7,547 nt of DNA from positions 1-7,547 of the forward strand of contig JBLHKS010000293.1 in NCBI GenBank assembly GCA_047620505.1. The letters are read 5' to 3'. This document shows positions 1-5,566 of the stretch, one piece after another. The notes under the pieces were generated by a model. That model was not told the origin of the DNA. It saw only the letters and a program-made list of their open reading frames with translations, and did no database searches. The stretch is from JBLHKS01 sp047620505 (lineage in GTDB: Bacteria; Verrucomicrobiota; Verrucomicrobiia; Verrucomicrobiales; DEV007). The first letter of the stretch is position 1; each line of letters opens with the position of its first letter. The translations under genes were made by a program, and so were the position numbers.

Positions 1-451
1 AAAGCCTGAAGTCAGCAGCGCGCGGATTTCGGTCCTTTGCCAACTACCGCATTCGAATCATGTTTTTCTGCGCAAAGTTAGATCTCTTTCCGTTAGATAG
101 TTGCCACGAAAATCCCTGAAGAGCCCTTTAATGGAGAGCGACACCGTTTCGAACCGCTAGTATTTTTTCGTTCCCAACGCGCCTCGCCCGGTTTGTAGAG
201 AAACACGGGAGAGGTGTAAGAACTGCCTCAATGCACCATTTGACTATTGATTTCCTTGATCGTCAAGATTTTGGCGGTCGATCTTATAATGGCCAAGCGA
301 TTGATAAGTCACACTTCATTCCTCTCTCACGACCGTAAATTTGCCACTTTGATTCATGAGCATCTTACAAGGTTAATTATTTTACCTGGATTCAATTCGA
401 CCACCAACCGATGATCGAAACGCAGTTTTCAATTCCATTTCTCCTAAGTTC
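1..451. other. Intergenic region upstream of the FAD oxidoreductase gene
   Basis: This stretch is visibly more AT-rich than the rest of the window. It carries no convincing coding sequence: the ATG-initiated frames I followed, at 60 and 131, end after 19 and 9 codons. No tRNA-like or rRNA-like sequence was recognised. It probably contains the promoter and leader of the gene starting at 452. The only structured elements I see are a TATAAT hexamer at 285-290, a short dyad at 255-267 and a weak promoter-like pair at 349-377. The left part (1-230) shows nothing I can assign; it may be the 3' flank of a gene outside the window. Confidence 0.7.
255..290 (+). promoter_or_regulatory. Candidate promoter -10 box with upstream dyad
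   Basis: A perfect TATAAT hexamer lies at 285-290, about 160 nt before the ATG at 452. No good -35 hexamer sits 16-18 nt upstream. Instead that position holds a short dyad, CTTGA-TCG-TCAAG (255-267), which could be a regulator-binding site. TTGACT at 240-245 is too far away to act as its -35. An alternative weak pair, TTGATT (349-354) and GTTAAT (372-377) with 17-nt spacing, is closer to the gene. Which one is used, if either, cannot be decided from sequence. Confidence 0.3.
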
Positions 452-1891
452 ATGACCGATCGCCGCCATTTTTTCAAGACAGCAGCTGCTGGTGCCGTGC
501 TCGGGCCGTCGAGCCTGCTTTTCGCGCAACAGGCAGAAGACCGGGCGCATCCGAATCTGGTGAAGGGCGAGGTGCTGCGAACCAGCGGCGCGATTTCTGG
601 TGACCCAGATTGGTTTGGCGAAGCGGCTCGCGAAATTCCGGTCGCGGGACGAACCCAGGTGATCGTCTGCGGCGGCGGGCCGGCTGGGATCGGCGCGGCG
701 TTGGCGGCGGCTCGCGCGGGAACCGAAGTTCGGTTGATCGAGCTGGCTGGCTGTCTCGGCGGCGTCTGGACGGTCGGGCTTCTGACGAAGATCCTCGACA
801 CGACCGGCCCTGGCAAATCCGGGGTGATGGCCGAGCTGCTCAAAATCTTCGCCGAACGCGGGAGCGGGATCGCGCGTGACTCGAAAGGAACGGTTTACGA
901 TCCGGAAATCGCGAAGGTGGTCCTGGAGGAGTTGCTGGTCGAAGCGGGCGTGAAAATCCAGCTTCACACCCGCGTTGTCGGCGCGGTGACGGACGATCAG
1001 AACCGGCTTTCCGCGATCCTGACCGAATCAAAATCCGGTCGCCAAGCGTGGGTTGCGGATCGCTTCATCGATTGCACCGGCGACGGCGACTTGGCGGCTC
1101 AGGCGGGCTGCAAATTCGATGTCGGCACGGGTTCGGATTGCACCTGTCAACCGATGTCGATGCTCGCGCTGCTAACCGGGATCAACGCAGATGAAGTCCG
1201 GCCGTTCATCCGCGAAACCGGCTCTCAGGCGAAGCGCGACTTCCTCAAATTCATGGAGGATCACGGCATCAAACCGACCTACCGCGCGCCGACGCTTCGG
1301 CATCTCCACAGCGGGATTTACTCGATCATGACGAATCACGAGTACGGCGTTTCCGCGTTTGATGCGAACGCAATTACCGAGGCGACGATTCGCGCGCGAC
1401 GCGAGCTTCACGAGATCGTTAACGGCCTGCGTAAACTCGGCGGCGCGTGGAAAGACCTCGCGATCGTCGCAACAGCTGAACAGATCGGCGTCCGCGAGGG
1501 CCGGCGGATTCGTGGACGCTACGAAGTCACGGCTGAGGATCTCGCGAAAGGCTTGCGGCACCCCGAAGCAGTCTGCCGGGCGAGTTTTGGGATCGACGTT
1601 CACGCGCTGAGCAAGGCGGGCAACATGGAGATCGATCAGACTTTCAAGAAGGGCGGGGCGAAGCCCTACGACATCCCCTACCCCTCGCTCGTCGCGGCGG
1701 ACGTCGACGGTCTGCTCATGGCCGGCCGCTGCATCAGCGGGGATTTCATCGCGCATTCCAGCTATCGCGTTACCGGAAATTCTGTCCCGATGGGCGAGGC
1801 GACCGGGCTAGCAGCTGCTAGGTCGATTCAACTCGGAGTCCTGCCGCACGAACTCAGCTGGGGCCAGATTAAAGCCGCCCCGAATTCTTGA
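452..1891 (+). CDS. Tat-exported FAD-dependent oxidoreductase
   Basis: This 479-residue protein is a probable flavoprotein of the FAD_oxidored (PF12831-like) type; its substrate is unknown. The N-terminus has a twin-arginine motif (R4-R5-H-F-F-K9) followed by a hydrophobic Ala-rich stretch to about residue 25, so export in folded form with FAD already bound is predicted. The dinucleotide-binding Rossmann motif is at 70-90, with GGGPAG at 74-79, and an acidic residue (E97) follows at the end of the second strand. Further family-like blocks are IDCTGDGDLAAQAG (206-219), GVREGRRIRG (346-355) and a C-terminal FAD-contact region around 421-456 (LLMAGRCISGD, then RVTGNSVPMGEATG). ATG 452 is the first ATG after an in-frame stop at 374-376, and the Tat signal begins exactly there; the Shine-Dalgarno is weak. 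The gene stands alone on its strand and its end overlaps the convergent DUF58 gene by 23 bp. Class is secure; reaction and physiological role are not. Confidence 0.9.
   Translation: MTDRRHFFKTAAAGAVLGPSSLLFAQQAEDRAHPNLVKGEVLRTSGAISGDPDWFGEAAREIPVAGRTQVIVCGGGPAGIGAALAAARAGTEVRLIELAGCLGGVWTVGLLTKILDTTGPGKSGVMAELLKIFAERGSGIARDSKGTVYDPEIAKVVLEELLVEAGVKIQLHTRVVGAVTDDQNRLSAILTESKSGRQAWVADRFIDCTGDGDLAAQAGCKFDVGTGSDCTCQPMSMLALLTGINADEVRPFIRETGSQAKRDFLKFMEDHGIKPTYRAPTLRHLHSGIYSIMTNHEYGVSAFDANAITEATIRARRELHEIVNGLRKLGGAWKDLAIVATAEQIGVREGRRIRGRYEVTAEDLAKGLRHPEAVCRASFGIDVHALSKAGNMEIDQTFKKGGAKPYDIPYPSLVAADVDGLLMAGRCISGDFIAHSSYRVTGNSVPMGEATGLAAARSIQLGVLPHELSWGQIKAAPNS
1808..1821. repeat. 14-bp perfect palindrome inside the oxidoreductase gene
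   Basis: CTAGCAGCTGCTAG reads identically on both strands. It lies in codons for L-A-A-A-R near the C-terminus of the oxidoreductase, 48-61 nt beyond the stop codon of the opposing operon. In a minus-strand transcript it could fold into a small hairpin flanked by GACC/GGTC, but no T-tract follows, so I do not call it a terminator. It contains AGCAGCTGCT, which recurs at 481-490, 4171-4180 and 6252-6261. Confidence 0.6.
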
Positions 1892-3173
1892 TATCGAGGT
1901 AAGAATTCGAGAGCGCGACCGGAAGCTCCTTCGCAGTTTCGTCCAGTGTCAGGATCCCGTGACCGCGCAGTTCCTCGAACAATCGGGCGCGTTCTTCGAG
2001 GTAGAGATGGGTCGCGCCGAATTGAAGCGCGTCGTCGAATCCCTCGATCCGGCGAGTCACGGATTTCTGGACGGACGCCTCGCGCAAACTCGCCAGCATC
2101 ACGACGTGCCGCCGCTGCAGCAAGCGTAGCGCAAGGAGAACATCGCCGGAGTCTTCGCTTCGCAAATTGGTCAGGACGATCACGAGGGCGCGCCGCCGTT
2201 GACGGACCATGAGTTGCTCGACGGCCTCAGTGTAATCGCTGGGTTCCTTGGTGGTTTGATAATCGTAAAGATGGTTCAGCAAAGTCGTCATCGAGTGCTG
2301 GCCTTTGACCGGCGGCTGCCAACGATTCGCGCCGCCGAAACCCAGAACGCCAACTTTGTCGCCCTGTCGGAGCGCGATAAACGACGTTAGGAGGACTGCG
2401 TTGAGGCAGTGGTCAAACTGAGGGAGATCACCATCGTAAGCACGCATCCGGTGACCGCAATCGACCATGATGATGATGCTTTGATCGCGCTGTTCGCGGT
2501 ACTCGCGGCTGATCAGCTGGAGACGTTTCGAGCTCGCGTTCCAATCAATCTGGGAAAGCAGATCGCCTTCCTGATATTCGCGGAGCTGATGAAAATCGCG
2601 GCTCATGCCCGGGCGATTCCGATGAACGATGCCCATGATGTTTTCCTGATTCTCGAGCGCGAGCAGCGAGTAACGGACGATGGGTTCGTAATTCGGGTAG
2701 ACGCGGACGTCGCTGGATTCACCGCATAGCATCGTGTGGCGCCAGAGTCCGAAAGGAGAGATCCGCCGAAGGTGCGCAGCGGTGAACTGAAGCAGCCCGC
2801 GCTTCATCATTTTAACGGAATAATTCACCTCGGTGAAGCCGCGTCTGGGGGCCGTTCCCTGCCAGGGCATCTCATCGGATTCGGCATCCGCTGGGAGCCC
2901 GTCAAAAATCTCGACTCTCGCTTTTGTGAGGCCGCGATTGACGATTTCCAGCTCAACTTCGCCAGCCACGCCTAACGCGAAGCGCGAAGCGGGTTTCCGC
3001 CGAATGAGCAGTGGCCGCTGGGCGAGGACGAGGAGCAGATCGAGCAAGGCGAGCCCGCCGACGGCCACGCCCGTCCCAGCCCAGATGAGCGGCGGTTGTC
3101 CGAGAATCGAGACGACCAAGCCGACTAACCCCCAAGCAAAAATCAGAAAAATGAGCCAGCGAGACGGAATCAT
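1869..3173 (-). CDS. DUF58 family protein with vWA-like domain, MoxR partner
   Basis: This 434-residue protein is the last gene of the operon. Two hydrophobic helices at about 7-24 and 29-51 anchor the N-terminus in the membrane. An all-beta-looking segment (about 68-160) follows, then the DUF58 signature: DFHQLREYQEGD (193-204), IDWNASS (209-215), a basic strand SREYREQRDQ (222-231) and the first vWA strand IIIMVDCGHRM (233-243). The remainder, including ALRQGDKVGVLGFG (267-280) and ALVIVLTNLRSED (329-341), matches a vWA Rossmann-like fold. The MIDAS DxSxS is replaced by D238-C-G-H-R242, so metal binding may be altered or lost. DUF58 proteins are regularly encoded beside MoxR ATPases and are thought to be their adaptor or partner; a direct role here is inferred from adjacency. 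ATG 3173 comes 1 nt after the MoxR stop, implying coupled translation. Its 3' end overlaps the convergent oxidoreductase gene. Confidence 0.92.
   Translation of the reverse strand: MIPSRWLIFLIFAWGLVGLVVSILGQPPLIWAGTGVAVGGLALLDLLLVLAQRPLLIRRKPASRFALGVAGEVELEIVNRGLTKARVEIFDGLPADAESDEMPWQGTAPRRGFTEVNYSVKMMKRGLLQFTAAHLRRISPFGLWRHTMLCGESSDVRVYPNYEPIVRYSLLALENQENIMGIVHRNRPGMSRDFHQLREYQEGDLLSQIDWNASSKRLQLISREYREQRDQSIIIMVDCGHRMRAYDGDLPQFDHCLNAVLLTSFIALRQGDKVGVLGFGGANRWQPPVKGQHSMTTLLNHLYDYQTTKEPSDYTEAVEQLMVRQRRRALVIVLTNLRSEDSGDVLLALRLLQRRHVVMLASLREASVQKSVTRRIEGFDDALQFGATHLYLEERARLFEELRGHGILTLDETAKELPVALSNSYLDIKNSGRL
1881..1909. terminator. Inverted repeat at the convergent gene ends, candidate bidirectional transcript-end hairpin
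   Basis: The arms CGAATTCTT (1881-1889) and AAGAATTCG (1901-1909) are perfect reverse complements separated by 11 nt, and a G-U pair (1890/1900) could extend the stem on the plus transcript. It spans the stop codon of the plus-strand oxidoreductase (1889-1891) and lies within the last codons of DUF58 on the minus strand. The position between two converging transcription units fits a shared transcript end or a 3'-stabilising hairpin. The stem is AT-rich. Neither side has a strong T-tract: the minus strand has only a short TTTAAT a few bases on, and the plus strand none. Intrinsic termination is therefore uncertain. Confidence 0.35.
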
Positions 3174-3174
3174 T

Positions 3175-4344
3175 TCACTGCCGGGGAGCCTCGATTGTCT
3201 GGACGATCGAAGTCAGGACCTGGTCGACGTGTTGGCCGCTGATGAGCAATTCCGGCGAGAGCGCGATGCGGTGTCTCAGCACCGGGAGCACCGCGGTTTT
3301 GACGTCGTGCGGCGCGATGAAATCCCGGCCATCGAGAACCGCGTAAGCCTTGGCAAGACGGACGAGACCGATCGCTCCGCGCGTTCCGGCACCGAGACTG
3401 ATTCCCTGCGCCGTGCGAGTGGCGCGGACGATGTTGACGGCGTAACTCACGACTTCTTCCACGGCGCGAACAGCGGCGACGTCGTGCTGGGCTTTGAGGA
3501 TTTCCTGGACGGAACAAACCTGCTCGATGGCGCTCGGTTTGAGCCCGCTGCCGGAAGCGCCGGAGGCGACAGCCTGGACGATCCACTTTTCGGATTCGGC
3601 TTCCGGATAGTCGATCAAAGTTTTGATCAGAAAGCGGTCGAGCTGGGCTTCGGGCAGTGGGTAGGTGCCTTCCTGTTCGATCGGGTTCTGAGTCGCAATG
3701 GTCATGAACGGTGCCTCGACCTTGTGGCTTTCGCCATCGATCGTGACTTGGAGTTCCTGCATCACTTCAAGCAGAGCGGCCTGCGTTTTCGCCGGCGCGC
3801 GGTTGATTTCATCGCCGAGGAGGAGGTTGACGAAGACCGGCCCTTTGCGAACACGAAAAACCTGCTGGCCCATGTCGTAGAGCGTGTGGCCGGTGACGTC
3901 GGACGGCATCAGATCGGGGGTGAACTGGATGCGTCCGAATTCTCCGCCAAACGCATTTGCGAGCGCGAGAACGAGGTGGGTTTTACCGAGTCCCGGCTTA
4001 CCTTCGAGCAGCACGTGGCCGCCCGCGATCAGACTGGCGAGAAGCTGATTCACAACCTCGTCCTGACCGATGAAAACCCGGCTGACTTGCTCGCGAATCC
4101 GGCCGAGCATCGCAGCAGTTTCGGCATACGGATGACCGGCGTAGGGGCTCGGTGCGGCCGCTTGGACCGGAGCAGCTGCTGGTTGGGCAACCGGAACTGC
4201 GGGAGCAACCTGGACTGGCGCGGGCACCGGAATCGGCGGCGCGACCGGCACAGGGACGGGGGCTGGCTCAGGAACTTGAGCAGGCGGTGGAGTCGGAGCC
4301 GGATTGAATTCCGGTGAGGGTGATTGCGGGTAGAGGTCGCTCAT
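3175..4344 (-). CDS. MoxR-type AAA+ ATPase with proline-rich N-terminal tail
   Basis: This 389-residue ATPase is of the MoxR/RavA class of AAA+ proteins, which typically form ring oligomers and remodel or activate client complexes together with vWA-domain partners. Seen in the sequence: Walker A GKPGLGKT (115-122), the family block RIQFTPDLMPSDVTG (138-152), Walker B LLLGDEINRAPAKTQ (174-188; D178, E179), sensor-1 region ATQNPIEQEGTYPLPEAQLDRF (217-238, N220, R237) and a C-terminal lid with GAGTRG (318-323) and LRHRI (356-360). All catalytic residues are intact. The GAGTRG block differs from the common GASPR form but keeps the sensor-2-like arginine R322. Residues 5-66 are an added Pro/Ala/Val-rich tail, making the protein longer than the usual roughly 320-residue family members. 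The start ATG overlaps the DUF4350 stop as ATGA (4341-4344), indicating translational coupling. No transmembrane segment is visible, so it is predicted cytoplasmic. Confidence 0.96.
   Translation of the reverse strand: MSDLYPQSPSPEFNPAPTPPPAQVPEPAPVPVPVAPPIPVPAPVQVAPAVPVAQPAAAPVQAAAPSPYAGHPYAETAAMLGRIREQVSRVFIGQDEVVNQLLASLIAGGHVLLEGKPGLGKTHLVLALANAFGGEFGRIQFTPDLMPSDVTGHTLYDMGQQVFRVRKGPVFVNLLLGDEINRAPAKTQAALLEVMQELQVTIDGESHKVEAPFMTIATQNPIEQEGTYPLPEAQLDRFLIKTLIDYPEAESEKWIVQAVASGASGSGLKPSAIEQVCSVQEILKAQHDVAAVRAVEEVVSYAVNIVRATRTAQGISLGAGTRGAIGLVRLAKAYAVLDGRDFIAPHDVKTAVLPVLRHRIALSPELLISGQHVDQVLTSIVQTIEAPRQ
4147..4305 (-). repeat. Pro/Ala/Val low-complexity tail of MoxR
   Basis: This segment encodes about residues 14-66 of the MoxR protein. 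It is composed almost wholly of Pro, Ala, Val and Gln, with imperfect repeats of P-x-P-V type (for example PAPVPVPVAPPIPVPAPVQV, residues 27-46). The segment lies upstream of the conserved AAA+ core, which begins near residue 72. It is expected to be disordered and extended. The reading frame continues unbroken through it into the ATPase. Confidence 0.85.
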
Positions 4345-5561
4345 TTGACGGTATCCAGTTTCTGTAAATCGCGAAGTATGGCGGTGATTTGGTTTGGCTC
4401 GCGGGGTTTGGCGGTGTCGAGCGCGGCGCGGACTCGATTCGGCGAGAGGCCACTTGCCTCAGCCAGTTCGGCAGTGGCTTCATCGAGGACCTTGCTGTCG
4501 TCGAGCATGGACTTCATTCGAAAGCGTTTGAGGATGCGCCGGCGCAGCGGTTCGACCAACGCGCGAGCGGCTTTGCGCTTCCAGAGGAAGTGGCCGGTCA
4601 TCGAAAGATGCGAAGTGAATTCTCGCGAAACGGGTTCGGTTTCGGCGATCTGCGGGCCGAAACGCGGCATGATTCGCCAGAGCCAGAAAAGAATCAGCAC
4701 CGCGAGGCTGATCAACGGCATCCAGCCGTATCGCCAGAGCAACATGCTGAACGACATCCGCGTTCCGCGCACCAGCCAGATCGCTGAAGGGTCGCCTTCG
4801 AGACTAACGATGTCCCAGAGAAATTGAGCGTGGTCTCCTTCGCCGATGTAGCGATTTCGCCAGGGATGCGCGTGGGCGATCACCGTGACTCGGCCATATT
4901 CGTGGTAAAAACTCAGGAAGGAAGAAGCGTCTTCCGATCCACTTTGAATCGTGTCATAATCTTCAGTGCGCTCGTCATCAACGTTAACACCCTGGCTACC
5001 TGGGATAAAAACTTCGATGACCTCTCCATAGAAATCGACCTCAGTCGAGGCCTCGTCGCGATCCGTGACTTCGACTTCCAAAAGCTCGAGCAACGGGTGT
5101 TCGTCGTTTTCAAACGCGCGCTCTTCTCCGCTCGTGTCGATCGGTCCTGGTTTCTTCGCGTCTTCCTTTTCCTCCTCGATTTGCTCCAATCTGCGCTCAG
5201 CCCAGCTGTCCAGCCAATCGTCTGAAAGGGTGTCGGCCCCGTCTAACAGATAAATAATGTGGCCGCCTTCAGAGACCCAATTGACGAGATTCCGCGCCGT
5301 CTGCCTCGACCGAAGGCTCTCGGACGGGATGATGATCGGGACATCGTAATCCGGCATGTCAGTCAGATCGAAATGCTGGTTCGTCTCGGCACCCATCGAC
5401 GTTAGAAAGCGCTCCGCCGCCAGAAACGGGTTCGTCCGCGCGGGTCCGCGGTAACCGACTTCACGTTCCTCAGGCCGCATATTCGGATTCGTCGACGGAT
5501 CGCTGCAACCGGCCAGAACGGCGGCGGCGAGGATCAAGACGGCGTAGCGGATTCGAGTCAT
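4341..5561 (-). CDS. DUF4350 membrane protein with lipobox
   Basis: From ATG 5561 the protein has 406 residues. The N-terminus is a short basic region, a hydrophobic stretch and a lipobox L16-A-G-C19, so signal peptidase II cleavage and lipidation are predicted. Residues about 38-250 form the presumed periplasmic DUF4350 domain, with NPFLAAERFLTSMG (44-57) and the conserved-looking LVNWVSEGGHIIYL (92-105). A charged insertion (about 123-137, Glu/Lys-rich) follows. A transmembrane helix at about 277-297 leads to a basic cytoplasmic tail containing FGPQ (301-304) and FLWKRKAARALVEPLRRRIL (325-344). The frame is open further upstream to a TTG at 5657, but that start would overlap the preceding gene by 91 bp and bury the signal peptide; ATG 5561 lies 5 nt after that gene's stop and is preferred. 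Family function is unknown; its position between DUF4129 and MoxR is the usual one for such clusters. Confidence 0.85.
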   Translation of the reverse strand: MTRIRYAVLILAAAVLAGCSDPSTNPNMRPEEREVGYRGPARTNPFLAAERFLTSMGAETNQHFDLTDMPDYDVPIIIPSESLRSRQTARNLVNWVSEGGHIIYLLDGADTLSDDWLDSWAERRLEQIEEEKEDAKKPGPIDTSGEERAFENDEHPLLELLEVEVTDRDEASTEVDFYGEVIEVFIPGSQGVNVDDERTEDYDTIQSGSEDASSFLSFYHEYGRVTVIAHAHPWRNRYIGEGDHAQFLWDIVSLEGDPSAIWLVRGTRMSFSMLLWRYGWMPLISLAVLILFWLWRIMPRFGPQIAETEPVSREFTSHLSMTGHFLWKRKAARALVEPLRRRILKRFRMKSMLDDSKVLDEATAELAEASGLSPNRVRAALDTAKPREPNQITAILRDLQKLDTVK

Positions 5562-5566
5562 GCAGG

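Noticed and set aside
60..119. Small ATG-initiated frame of 19 codons in the intergenic region
   Set aside because: It has no Shine-Dalgarno and no sequence character suggesting a peptide gene; frames this short are expected by chance.
382..967. Two minus-strand open frames opposite the start of the oxidoreductase gene
   Set aside because: They are shadows of the Tat signal and Rossmann region, with Arg/Pro/Ser-rich translations and no domain signal.
2833..4317. A 494-codon open frame on the plus strand, longer than the MoxR gene it lies opposite
   Set aside because: It is antisense to MoxR and the start of DUF58, both of which show complete family motifs. Its translation is charged and Arg-rich with no recognisable domain, as expected from the mirror frame of a GC-rich gene.
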